From an uncultured Bacteroides sp. (GTDB lineage: Bacteria > Bacteroidota > Bacteroidia > Cytophagales > Cyclobacteriaceae), in assembly GCA_902168185.1 (NCBI GenBank), contig CABHOV010000041.1, positions 248,001 through 312,000 on the forward strand: a stretch of 64,000 nt of DNA. Direction: 5' to 3'. Each line of letters opens with the position of its first letter. Within the stretch, counting starts at the first letter, position 1. A program made the translations under genes and the position numbers. Shown here in pieces: positions 51,851 to 60,067 of this stretch. The notes beneath the pieces are model-generated. The model ran no database searches. It saw only the letters and a program-made list of their open reading frames with translations, and was not told where the DNA came from.

Positions 51851-51981
51851 AATGCTATGTTTTTGGTTAGTAAATATTGTACTGAGAAAGCAGGAGGGAA
51901 GCTTAAAAAACTATTCCATAAAAATGATTTTCTCCCTTGGCACGGAATTTTGACGCAGAGAAATAAAAAATAAACATTGCT

Positions 51982-52146
51982 ATGGAAAAGATAAAAAATG
52001 GTGATTCTATTATGTATAGAAACAGGGAGGGTATTGTTTATGGTCGCCCCAGAGAGATTAAGGCTAAAGGATTAGTCTATACAATTCGCATCGGAGATGA
52101 ATATGTGAAGGCTCTTCCGAGCGAGATATCATTGGCAAAACACTAA
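51982..52146 (+). CDS. Small hypothetical protein (54 residues)
   Basis: An open frame with ATG at 51982 and TAA at 52144-52146 encodes MEKIKNGDSIMYRNREGIVY... (54 residues, ending SLAKH). The sequence is strand-rich with GDSI, GIVYG, LVYTIRIGDEYVKALPSE, the spacing of a small SH3/Tudor-like barrel as in KOW or hypervirulence-associated TUDOR families. I do not recognise a specific family. The preceding ATTGCT gap and the lack of a strong ribosome site leave moderate doubt. Confidence 0.5.
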   Translation: MEKIKNGDSIMYRNREGIVYGRPREIKAKGLVYTIRIGDEYVKALPSEISLAKH

Positions 52147-52254
52147 TGCATTTCAGTACTATCGATAGTGCTAAGTAAACCTCTATGGCGTAGCGCGCGC
52201 CTGAATAAATAATAATCAATATATAGTATAATCCGGAACCGCATCATGAGTCGA

Positions 52255-52275
52255 TTATGGTTAAGGGTTAATCGT
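52255..52275 (+). repeat. Three weak heptamer repeats upstream of the SemiSWEET gene
   Basis: TTATGGT, TAAGGGT and TAATCGT follow one another. They match the TAACGGT consensus of the longer arrays at 5-6 of 7 positions. Weak by itself. Confidence 0.4.
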
Positions 52276-52302
52276 GTTGTTATGTGAGTAACTGTAAAAG
52301 AG

Positions 52303-52566
52303 ATGTCAACCGAAATTATAGGTATTGCTGCCGGAGTTTGTACAGCGGTATCATTATTGCCGCAGTTAATAAAAATTATCCGCGAAAAGGAAGCGCGTGA
52401 TATTTCACTTTTCTATCTCCTGATACTATTTGCCGGTTTAGCCCTTTGGATCTGGTATGGTGTGCTTCGTGATGATATACCAATCATTGGAACCAACATA
52501 GTTTCTATCATCCTCAACATTGCGATAATCATCTTCGGTATTCGGTATAAACGGAAATCCAGTTGA
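52303..52566 (+). CDS. SemiSWEET-type sugar transporter (PQ-loop)
   Basis: The 87-residue protein has three transmembrane helices (about 4-22, 37-55, 62-80) and the PQ motif SLLPQLIKI (17-25) typical of SemiSWEETs, which work as dimers to move sugars across the inner membrane. The IREKEARDISLFYLL loop fits the family. No sugar enzyme gene is adjacent; a copper-storage gene and an unknown small gene lie upstream. Confidence 0.85.
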   Translation: MSTEIIGIAAGVCTAVSLLPQLIKIIREKEARDISLFYLLILFAGLALWIWYGVLRDDIPIIGTNIVSIILNIAIIIFGIRYKRKSS

Positions 52567-53064
52567 GGTATACGGAACGTGTTAAGGAGTGATCTATCCA
52601 ACTATACTTTTGCTGAAGTCCTACACGTAACGCTCCTGATCTTTACAGGGCAGGGATGTAACCCGTTGTGAGTTTATTCGAAGTATATACATACCTCTGT
52701 ATTAGTCTGGAAAGTTTATATATCCGCAACGATTATGTATAACGATGTACTATTTTCAAGAAGTCAATATTATATTTAATGTGACTTTACAGGATACGCT
52801 AGCATCACAAAATCGATTTGGCTATCTTTCATAGAAAGGTTTTCAAAAAAATAAACTATTGAAAAAACTGTTTTTGCGGAATGAAATTTCATCGGATTGG
52901 ATTCTCCCGAAAATACTCGGTTTCATTTTGCCTGAACACCACCTTTTGTTCTGAAACGAAAATGCAAGCGATGAATTTATCTATCTTTGCAACCGTTTTC
53001 GGATCATTTTTTGCGTATTTATGGTTTGGACACATATCATTAACTGATTTCTAAATTTTATTCT
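52567..53064. other. 498-base region upstream of gdhA
   Basis: No gene of its own was found. The region is A/T-rich in its second half and holds a -7 element TATCTTTG at 52982-52989, the 12-base palindrome ATGAAATTTCAT at 52881-52892 and the small inverted repeat CTTTCATAGAAAG at 52826-52838, next to a TAnnTTTC sequence. These could be operators or promoters of gdhA. Confidence 0.5.
52982..52989 (+). promoter_or_regulatory. -7 promoter element of gdhA
   Basis: TATCTTTG matches TAnnTTTG and lies 75 bases before the gdhA ATG. No -33 TTTG at the right distance was seen. Confidence 0.55.
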
Positions 53065-54339
53065 ATGGCTTATATTGAACCGGCCCCGCTTAAGGACAAA
53101 GAGAATCCCTTCGAGGCTATGATGTCGCGTTTTAAAGTGGCTTCTGAAATTCTTGGATTGGAAGAAGAGATTTACAACGTGTTAAAGAATCCAGCACGTC
53201 AGGTGATCGTCTCATTGCCGGTTACTATGGATGATGGCAGCATCAAAGTATTTGAAGGATACCGTGTAATCCACTCAACCATTCTTGGTCCTTCAAAAGG
53301 AGGAATCCGTTTTGATCCGCATGTAAACCTGGATGAAGTTAAAGCACTTGCTGCCTGGATGACGTGGAAATGTGCCGTAGTAGATATACCATACGGTGGA
53401 GCAAAAGGTGGTGTAACGTGTAACCCACGCGAAATGTCTGCCGGTGAAATAGAGCGACTGATGCGTGCCTATACTCAAGCGATGGCCGATGTGTTTGGTC
53501 CGGATAAAGATATACCTGCACCGGATATGGGAACAGGACCTCGTGAGATGGCCTGGTTGATGGACCAGTATTCACGTAATCATGGAATGACTACCCATGC
53601 CGTTGTAACGGGTAAGCCTCTTGTAATGGGAGGTTCACTGGGAAGAACGGAGGCCACGGGCCGTGGTGTTATGGTTTCTGCCATGGCTGCTATGGAAAAA
53701 CTAAAGATCAATCCTTATAAAGCTACGTGTGCTGTACAAGGTTTTGGAAACGTAGGTTCATGGGCGTCACGTTTAATGCATGAACGCGGACTGATCGTAC
53801 AGGCTGTGAGTGATCTTTCGGGTGCATACTACAACGAGAAAGGTATGGATATCGAATTAGCTATGAAGTATAGAGATGCTAATAAGGGATCACTTGATGG
53901 CTTTGAAGGAGCTGAGAAAATAACCAATGAGGAATTACTCACACTTCCGGTAGATCTGCTCGTGCCTGCGGCAACAGAAGATGTGATCACCAGTTCAAAT
54001 GCATCGAGCATTAAAGCGAAGCTTATTGTAGAAGGTGCGAACGGTCCTACATCTTCACGAGCCGATGGTATCATAAACGAAAAAGGAATTATGGTTGTGC
54101 CTGATATCCTGGCGAATGCAGGTGGTGTTACGGTATCTTATTTCGAGTGGGTGCAAAATCGCCTGGGCTATAAATGGACGGCAGATCGTGTGAATCGCAG
54201 AAGCGACCGGATCATGAAAGATGCTTTTAACAACGTGTATAAAACAGCACAAGAATATAAAGTGCCTATGCGTATTGCCGCCTATATGGTAGCGATCGAC
54301 AAAGTTTCGAAGACCTATAAATTCCGTGGAGGATACTAA
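53065..54339 (+). CDS. gdhA: Glutamate dehydrogenase (Glu/Leu/Phe/Val family)
   Basis: The 424-residue protein has GPSKGGIRFDP, the active-site segment PYGGAKGGVTCNP with catalytic lysine, GTGPREMAWLMDQYS, the nucleotide-binding CAVQGFGNVGSWASRL and the GANGPTSS motif. It interconverts glutamate and 2-oxoglutarate with ammonia. The short 424-residue form is of the hexameric archaeal/Gram-positive type, and coenzyme use cannot be fixed by eye. A long upstream region suggests regulated expression. Confidence 0.95.
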   Translation: MAYIEPAPLKDKENPFEAMMSRFKVASEILGLEEEIYNVLKNPARQVIVSLPVTMDDGSIKVFEGYRVIHSTILGPSKGGIRFDPHVNLDEVKALAAWMTWKCAVVDIPYGGAKGGVTCNPREMSAGEIERLMRAYTQAMADVFGPDKDIPAPDMGTGPREMAWLMDQYSRNHGMTTHAVVTGKPLVMGGSLGRTEATGRGVMVSAMAAMEKLKINPYKATCAVQGFGNVGSWASRLMHERGLIVQAVSDLSGAYYNEKGMDIELAMKYRDANKGSLDGFEGAEKITNEELLTLPVDLLVPAATEDVITSSNASSIKAKLIVEGANGPTSSRADGIINEKGIMVVPDILANAGGVTVSYFEWVQNRLGYKWTADRVNRRSDRIMKDAFNNVYKTAQEYKVPMRIAAYMVAIDKVSKTYKFRGGY

Positions 54340-54404
54340 TCAAAATCGGGTGATCTAAGATTCTAATTTCTGAATTTTAGTAAGCTCGATCCCGGATTTC
54401 ACAT

Positions 54405-54412
54405 TAAATTTG
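54405..54412 (+). promoter_or_regulatory. Possible -7 element upstream of psd
   Basis: TAAATTTG fits TAnnTTTG, but the terminator-like hairpin starts at the very next base, so a start here would put the hairpin at the 5' end of the psd message. Confidence 0.35.
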
Positions 54413-54447
54413 CACAGCAAGTCTGAAAAGACTTGCTGTGTTTCTTT
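54413..54447 (+). terminator. Terminator-like hairpin after gdhA
   Basis: CACAGCAAGTCT (54413-54424) pairs perfectly with AGACTTGCTGTG (54429-54440) around GAAA, followed by TTTCTTT. It most likely ends the gdhA transcript. Confidence 0.8.
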
Positions 54448-54480
54448 ATAACGTAGAGTACCTGATTAAATAATTTAAAC

Positions 54481-55140
54481 ATGACCATTCATCGCGAAGG
54501 CCGCATATTATTGTTCGTTTTACTTCTTGTTCTTTTTGGATTGAACTGGGCTATACTGTACTTTTTTCCCTACAGTGCTCTGGTACAAAACAGTGTTATA
54601 CTCGCCAGCGTAATCTTTTACCTGTTAATTCTTCAGTTCTTCAGAAACCCAATCTTCTCCATATCGAAAGATGAAAAGCAGGTGCTTGCTCCTGCGGATG
54701 GTAAGGTGGTTGTAATCGAAGAGACCGAAGAGACCGAATACCTCAATGGTAAAAGAAAACAGATTTCAATTTTTATGTCACCTGTGAACGTGCACGTTAA
54801 TCGTATGCCGGTGGGTGGTATCATCAGTTTCTTCCGCTATCATCCAGGTAAATACCTGGTGGCGTGGCATCCTAAATCCAGTACTGAGAACGAAAGAACA
54901 ACGGTAGTGGTCAAGACTAAAAACGGAGTTGAGATTTTGTTCCGTCAGATTGCCGGAGCCTTGGCGCGAAGAATAAAATGCTATGTAAAGGAAGGACAAG
55001 CGTTAGACCAAGGCGAAGAGTTTGGATTTATAAAATTCGGATCACGCGTAGATATATTTTTACCCCTTGATGCCAAGGTAACATGCAAGATTGGCGACAT
55101 CACAAAAGGTGGTAGAACGGTTATAGCAGAATTAAATTAA
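54481..55140 (+). CDS. psd: Phosphatidylserine decarboxylase, short (Psd-B-like) form
   Basis: The 219-residue protein has two N-terminal membrane helices (about 9-29 and 34-53), VLAPADGKVVVIEE, MSPVNVHVNRMPVGG and the self-cleavage site FGS at 186-188 (Gly187-Ser188), where the pyruvoyl cofactor forms. It makes phosphatidylethanolamine in the inner membrane. Short relative to the E. coli enzyme but typical for this clade. The cleavage motif is intact. Confidence 0.94.
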   Translation: MTIHREGRILLFVLLLVLFGLNWAILYFFPYSALVQNSVILASVIFYLLILQFFRNPIFSISKDEKQVLAPADGKVVVIEETEETEYLNGKRKQISIFMSPVNVHVNRMPVGGIISFFRYHPGKYLVAWHPKSSTENERTTVVVKTKNGVEILFRQIAGALARRIKCYVKEGQALDQGEEFGFIKFGSRVDIFLPLDAKVTCKIGDITKGGRTVIAELN

Positions 55141-55151
55141 TCATCAATAAA

Positions 55152-55193
55152 ATGTTACATGCTCTCGTATTGCCATACGGGAACATGTAACAT
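55152..55193 (+). terminator. Hairpin after psd
   Basis: ATGTTACATG (55152-55161) pairs with CATGTAACAT (55184-55193); the inner CGTAT/ATACG also pairs. The T-tract is weak (AAATTTC), so it may be a weak terminator. Confidence 0.55.
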
Positions 55194-55380
55194 AAATTTC
55201 TTCGTGACAAGATGTGCCCTAGCCGGATATACCCGGTTTTTTATTTCAAATGGTACATTATTATAGTTTTACCATTGTAAAATACGGCACCGCTAACACT
55301 CGTTACTAGGTGTATTATACTTAACTTTCAGAAACATTTCCGGTTTATAGGTGGAGATGTTCCAGCCAAAATATTAGTCA

Positions 55381-56499
55381 ATGAACGTATCAGCCAACTC
55401 CATTAAATTCTCCCCTTTACGTGGCGATTTTTTCTCAACATTAAATCAACGGGTGAATGAGTACTTCAAGAGCAACAATATATCCCGATATGCAAATTCG
55501 GAGATGAAGATCAAGACAGCCTTTATGTACTTGCTGTACTTTGCTCCCTATATATTGATGATCACCGGTACAATAAGCAACGGATGGCTTATGCTGCTTC
55601 TTTGTTTTATTATGGGGTGTGGTCTTGCGGGAATTGGACTGTCAGTAATGCATGATGCAAACCACGGTGCATATTCCAATAAGAAATGGGTAAATCAATT
55701 GCTTGGATATTCTTTAAATGTAGTAGGCGGAAATGCTTTTAACTGGAAGGTTCAGCATAATGTACTGCATCATACCTATACCAATATACATGATGTAGAT
55801 GAAGACATCAGCCCGCGTGGTGTTTTGCGCATGACGCCCTATGGTGATTGGAAAGTTATACACCAGTTCCAGCATATATATGCCTGGTTCCTGTACGGGT
55901 TAATGACATTTGTGTGGGTATTTATAAAAGATTTCGTACGCCTCATCCGCTATCAGAAGGATGGTTTGGTGAAAAATCAGAAAGCAGATATTCGTGAAGA
56001 GTGGACAATCCTGATTGTAACGAAGGTAGTATATCTTATATATATGGTGGCGATTCCTCTATGGGTTCTGCCTGTTAACGGTTGGCAATGGTTTGCCGGA
56101 TTTTTCCTGATGCATTATATAGCAGGCTTTATACTGGCTGTTATCTTTCAACCAGCTCACGTTATTGATGGAACAGAATATCCTTTACCAAACGAAGAAG
56201 GCAGAATGGAAAACAGCTGGGCAATCCATCAGTTACACACTACCACTAACTTTGCGAACAAAAACAAAATACTTTCCTGGTATGTAGGTGGATTGAATTA
56301 CCAGGTAGAACATCACTTGTTCCCAAATGTTTGCCACGTACATTACAGACACATCTCGAAGATCGTAGAACAAACTGCGAATGAATTCGGACTTCCCTAT
56401 AAATCAGAACCAACGTTTATCGGTGCACTGGTAGGACATGGTAAGTTGTTGAAAGAATTAGGAAGAAACCCGAAGACGCAACTTACTCCGGCACTATAG
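55381..56499 (+). CDS. Membrane fatty-acid desaturase, acyl-lipid/acyl-CoA type
   Basis: The 372-residue protein has all three histidine boxes of membrane di-iron desaturases: HDANH (91-95), HNVLHH (126-131) and QVEHH (308-312). Hydrophobic segments lie at about 48-64, 68-88, 165-185, 212-232 and 238-258. The QVEHH box and the overall layout resemble linoleoyl-CoA/front-end desaturases of Bacteroidota. No cytochrome b5 domain is fused. The stop overlaps the convergent gene's stop region by six bases. Confidence 0.92.
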   Translation: MNVSANSIKFSPLRGDFFSTLNQRVNEYFKSNNISRYANSEMKIKTAFMYLLYFAPYILMITGTISNGWLMLLLCFIMGCGLAGIGLSVMHDANHGAYSNKKWVNQLLGYSLNVVGGNAFNWKVQHNVLHHTYTNIHDVDEDISPRGVLRMTPYGDWKVIHQFQHIYAWFLYGLMTFVWVFIKDFVRLIRYQKDGLVKNQKADIREEWTILIVTKVVYLIYMVAIPLWVLPVNGWQWFAGFFLMHYIAGFILAVIFQPAHVIDGTEYPLPNEEGRMENSWAIHQLHTTTNFANKNKILSWYVGGLNYQVEHHLFPNVCHVHYRHISKIVEQTANEFGLPYKSEPTFIGALVGHGKLLKELGRNPKTQLTPAL

Positions 56500-58401
56500 G
56501 AATCGAATACCGATTTTTCCTCCCCACCACATTTTCGAATGGATGTCATTGCTGTAAGTGTGTTCAGAGAAAAAATGAGGTTTGTAGTCTGTGAACAATT
56601 CTGGATAATCCTGGTAGGTCACATCTGTAAGATGGACATTTAAAGTAACGCCAGCGGTGATCGACATCTTTTTTGCAAACTGATAATCAACGCCTACATA
56701 TAGTTTGTTGATCATGTTGATGGCGTCTGTCCAATTGCCTTTCACAACCTGGTTCGCGGTGAGATCTATATTCATAAAAAGCTTACGCGAAAGTCTGGGT
56801 GCTGTACCGAGACCGTACCCGAATGTCCAGATAGTTTCCTCGTCTCCAAACGTATCAGGTTTAGCTCCGGCCGTAAGAATGTTATAGAACTGCCGTACTC
56901 CTGTGCGGAAAGCAACATTGGTATAAAACACTTCATCAGCCGACACTTCAATTTTATGATATCCGCCTCTGCTGGTAATACTTAAAAATCCTATAGGTAC
57001 TCCCTGTATACTATCGGATATATTCAGCAATCCGATTTGTGTGCCTCTTACTTTTGTAGCATAATTTACAACGCCAAGCTGTACACCGCGTATGCGCTTA
57101 CCCACTACGTTGAGAAGACCTGATACCTGAGCGCCATCTATATTCCCTCCTACAAAATTTACCAGCCCACTAACCTGCACTCCATCTGTAAAAGATCTTC
57201 CTGTGAAATTAAGCATACCGGCAACCTGCGCTGTACTCGCATTGTCAGTTGAAAAATTAAAAAGTCCGGCTAAGCTCGGACCTTCCTGTTTTCCTAATGT
57301 AGCATTGCCCCAGCCGGCAGCTCGCCATCCACGAGAGTCTCGAAGACCGAGATTGAGAAAGCCGGCTAGCGCTACCGTTCGTGAAGTATCAGCGTTGAAA
57401 TTTAAAAATCCTGCTGCTTGTACACCTTCTACATAATCGAAGTTAGAATTGAGCATGCCTGCAAGCTGCACGCCTCTTGTTTTACCAGCCACACCATTGA
57501 AGAGCCCTGCAATTTGTACACCATGAACATCGCCACGCACCGTGTTGAACAAACCACCGATTTCAAGTTTTTCTACACCCAGTGAATATCCTCCCAGCAT
57601 GTTCAATGAATAATCATTGGTGATATTACCACTGAGTTTATGATTGGTACCAATAAACGGAATCAGTGAAAACTGAAAATGACGATGTAGAGTATCGTCA
57701 ATGTTGATCATGTTTATAGCTTGGATGGTGGCGCTCTTGGTCAGTATCCAGAATCGTTTTAGTTTCTTCCCGACACTGTCTGCTATGACGTTGAATTTTT
57801 CTTTATCGATCCTGATCGGGACTTTAAGCAAGCCCCTTCCATCGCCCCGAACCATCACCACTGTGTCGCTATAGTTTAGCTTTTGAACCGTAAGGCTGAT
57901 CTCTTCATTGGAGGGCTTTTCAATTTCAATCTGAAAAAAACCATATGCATCCGTAACTGCAGACGACAGAGATATAGGATCATATATACTCACGTTTTTC
58001 AATCGCTCGCCAGTGGCTTCATCAATGATATAACCACTGAGCTTCCGTGTATCTTTTGAAGTGTCTTTGGCTTTTGTGAGAATGATGTGTTTTCTCCGCT
58101 CTTTATATTGAATCGATCCCTTGAAAATATGATCGAGTATTTCGCGCACGGGCTTGTTTACAGCATTATAGGAAACAAGTTTATTCGATGCGAGTATATC
58201 TGAATTGTAAGAGAAGGTGAAGCCGGCCTGCTCACCAATCTTTTTCAACGCAGAGGCTATTGTTTCCTGCTCCAGGTTAATGGTGATAACACGTTCCAGT
58301 AAAGGTGTTTTAGGATCTTCAGCAGCCTTTCCCGGAGTTAGCAACGTCAGCAACAGAAAGCCCAGGAACAAAAGTGTTCTATTGGTTTTCACAACCCTCA
58401 C
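56494..58401 (-). CDS. STN / CarboxypepD_reg protein with LA_2272-like surface repeats
   Basis: The 635-residue protein has a signal peptide (about 8-27), a secretin/TonB short N-terminal (STN) domain (about 38-110: INLEQETIASALKKIGEQAG and VSYNAVNKPVREILDHIF), a CarboxypepD_reg-like domain (about 120-200) and about ten repeats of roughly 20 residues (278-472) with the pattern GVQxAGLxN, for example GVQIAGLFN, GVQLAGMLN and GAQVSGLLN. The C-terminal region looks barrel-like and ends IGIRFL. The repeats resemble the LA_2272 surface-repeat family. It overlaps the FecR gene by 23 bases, in the position normally held by a SusC/FecA receptor. Confidence 0.8.
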   Translation of the reverse strand: MRVVKTNRTLLFLGFLLLTLLTPGKAAEDPKTPLLERVITINLEQETIASALKKIGEQAGFTFSYNSDILASNKLVSYNAVNKPVREILDHIFKGSIQYKERRKHIILTKAKDTSKDTRKLSGYIIDEATGERLKNVSIYDPISLSSAVTDAYGFFQIEIEKPSNEEISLTVQKLNYSDTVVMVRGDGRGLLKVPIRIDKEKFNVIADSVGKKLKRFWILTKSATIQAINMINIDDTLHRHFQFSLIPFIGTNHKLSGNITNDYSLNMLGGYSLGVEKLEIGGLFNTVRGDVHGVQIAGLFNGVAGKTRGVQLAGMLNSNFDYVEGVQAAGFLNFNADTSRTVALAGFLNLGLRDSRGWRAAGWGNATLGKQEGPSLAGLFNFSTDNASTAQVAGMLNFTGRSFTDGVQVSGLVNFVGGNIDGAQVSGLLNVVGKRIRGVQLGVVNYATKVRGTQIGLLNISDSIQGVPIGFLSITSRGGYHKIEVSADEVFYTNVAFRTGVRQFYNILTAGAKPDTFGDEETIWTFGYGLGTAPRLSRKLFMNIDLTANQVVKGNWTDAINMINKLYVGVDYQFAKKMSITAGVTLNVHLTDVTYQDYPELFTDYKPHFFSEHTYSNDIHSKMWWGGKIGIRFL

Positions 58402-59383
58402 CCTCCAGAATAATTTCGGTTGAAGTTTCTCTTACTTTGAGATTTAATGTCTCAGCAATTACTTGCGCAACCTCATGAATGTCTTCGTCATTAAAAGATA
58501 CCGTGAGATGGCAATTCTGTAGATTCTTTCCGATAACAATCTTAGTGTCGTAAACATGATTCAATGCTTCCACAACAGAGATCAGATCTGCATTGCTGAA
58601 ACTGAAGAACTTCGTTTTATAGGAGAGTACATTGCTCTCTGGCTGTTCTATTGAAAACGTTTTGTTCTTTTTATCATAAACACCTTTGCCGCCAGCTTTC
58701 AAATGTATACCTGCATTATCGTCTGTGAAGAATTGTACTTCACCTTCCTCTACAAGAACTTCAACTGTATTGGATTCAGGGTACGCTGTTACATTAAAAG
58801 ATGTTCCTATATCACGAATGAAAACACCTTCAGCATCTACCAGAAATTTTTTGTCATCCTGGTGATTGATATTAAAGTAGGCTTCACCTTTCAGTTTTAC
58901 GATATGACTTTTTTTCTTTTTGTTGTAAGAGTATGTGAGCTTCGTTTTCTTGTTCAGAAATACACCGCTGCCATCCGGAAGGGTATCTCCTATAGTCTGC
59001 TTTTCGGCAACAACCTCGATGGACTTTATAGGCGCGTTCATGCCGCGGTATATAAAGAAGCCTATACTACATACTATCAATATACTCGCTGCAATCTTGA
59101 GGTATAAAAAGCGTTGTGGTTGTGTTGGAGGCATCGACACCTCACGTCCCTTTGGGTTGTGCAGTTTGGATCGAAGTTTACCCCATGCAGCATCGGTATC
59201 AAACTCCTGCCATTCTTTTACTGCAGATGCTTTGACGAAAATCATTCTGAACTGATCGACATACTTTCGATTAGTCTCATTTTGTGATTGCCAGTTTTCT
59301 ATATAAGCAGACTCCTCCGGTGTAGCTTCACCCGCGAGGTACTTACCAATCAGTTCGTCAATATCGTTATCGGTGTGTTGCAA
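58379..59383 (-). CDS. FecR-family anti-sigma/sigma-regulator
   Basis: The 334-residue protein has an N-terminal cytoplasmic anti-sigma region (DIDELIGKYLAGEATPEESAYI), one transmembrane helix (about 92-112) and a periplasmic FecR domain (about 120-225: TLPDGSGVFLNKKTKLTY, GEAYFNI, VFIRDIGTSFNV, VEVLVEEGEVQF) followed by the DUF4974-like end (about 255-330). FecR proteins receive a signal from an STN domain and release or activate their sigma factor. It lies 5 bases from the sigma gene and overlaps the STN gene by 23. Confidence 0.95.
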   Translation of the reverse strand: MQHTDNDIDELIGKYLAGEATPEESAYIENWQSQNETNRKYVDQFRMIFVKASAVKEWQEFDTDAAWGKLRSKLHNPKGREVSMPPTQPQRFLYLKIAASILIVCSIGFFIYRGMNAPIKSIEVVAEKQTIGDTLPDGSGVFLNKKTKLTYSYNKKKKSHIVKLKGEAYFNINHQDDKKFLVDAEGVFIRDIGTSFNVTAYPESNTVEVLVEEGEVQFFTDDNAGIHLKAGGKGVYDKKNKTFSIEQPESNVLSYKTKFFSFSNADLISVVEALNHVYDTKIVIGKNLQNCHLTVSFNDEDIHEVAQVIAETLNLKVRETSTEIILEGEGCENQ

Positions 59384-59388
59384 TGCTC

Positions 59389-59967
59389 TTAGTTAAGAAA
59401 CCCGTTCATCAATACAATCAATAAAGGCAGATAATCTTTCAATTGCTCGCGCATGATTTTGAGTGCTTTACCCATTTGGTTCTCTACTGTTTTTATGGAA
59501 AGATCCAGTTGGTCTGCTATCTCTGAATATTTTAATTCTTCGAATCTGCTGAGTTTAAAGATCAGGCGGCATTGCTGCGGAAGTTTTTCCATCGCTTCAT
59601 AAATGCGTGTCTCAAGCTCGGAAGCTATCACAGTACGTGTGACTGACTCAACACTTTTTTCTGCGACAGCCATTTCTACTGCGGCATGTTGCTGCTTTAC
59701 CTTTTCATGTTTTAACACATTGAGACAAGCATTGCGCACCATGGCGTATAAATATGGTTTTACTGCGGTGCGTATTTCCAGATTCTCACGCTTTTCCCAT
59801 ACGGAAAGAAATGTAGACTGCACGATCTCTTCCGCTTCGTCACGATCCTGTACGAAAGTATATGCGTAATTACAAAGAGGTTGATAATGGGTTCTGAATA
59901 ACATCTCAAAAGCAGTTATATCGCCAGTTCGTAGCGAGGTCAATGTTAGTTGTTCCGTGAATTCCAC
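59389..59967 (-). CDS. ECF sigma factor, FecI-like
   Basis: The 192-residue protein has region 2 (FRTHYQPLCNYAYTFVQDRDEAEEIVQSTFLSVWEKRE, in short DRDEAEEIVQSTFLSVW) and region 4 (CRLIFKLSRFEELKYSEIADQLDLSIKTVENQMGKALK, in short LKYSEIADQLDLSIKTV). The helix-turn-helix SIKTVENQMGKAL is typical of Bacteroidota FecI-like factors, and a FecR gene follows. A hydrophobic C-terminal tail (LPLLIVLMNGFLN) is common in this group. TAAATTTC at 60000-59993 may be its promoter. Confidence 0.95.
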   Translation of the reverse strand: MEFTEQLTLTSLRTGDITAFEMLFRTHYQPLCNYAYTFVQDRDEAEEIVQSTFLSVWEKRENLEIRTAVKPYLYAMVRNACLNVLKHEKVKQQHAAVEMAVAEKSVESVTRTVIASELETRIYEAMEKLPQQCRLIFKLSRFEELKYSEIADQLDLSIKTVENQMGKALKIMREQLKDYLPLLIVLMNGFLN

Positions 59968-60067
59968 TGCTTTTTGGTCTTCTTTTAACAGCGAAATTTA
60001 CGTTTTTAAGCGTCTGAGGTTATGACAATCTGGAAAAGATTTACCCCTATCGGGGGAAAAAGATTTT

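Noticed and set aside
54405-54412. Confident promoter for psd
   Set aside because: The consensus is met, but the next bases belong to a strong terminator hairpin, so chance is a real alternative; kept at low confidence.
60044-60056. CCCC-TATC-GGGG hairpin after the thiamin-kinase-like gene
   Set aside because: Only 4-5 base pairs; too short to call a terminator with confidence.
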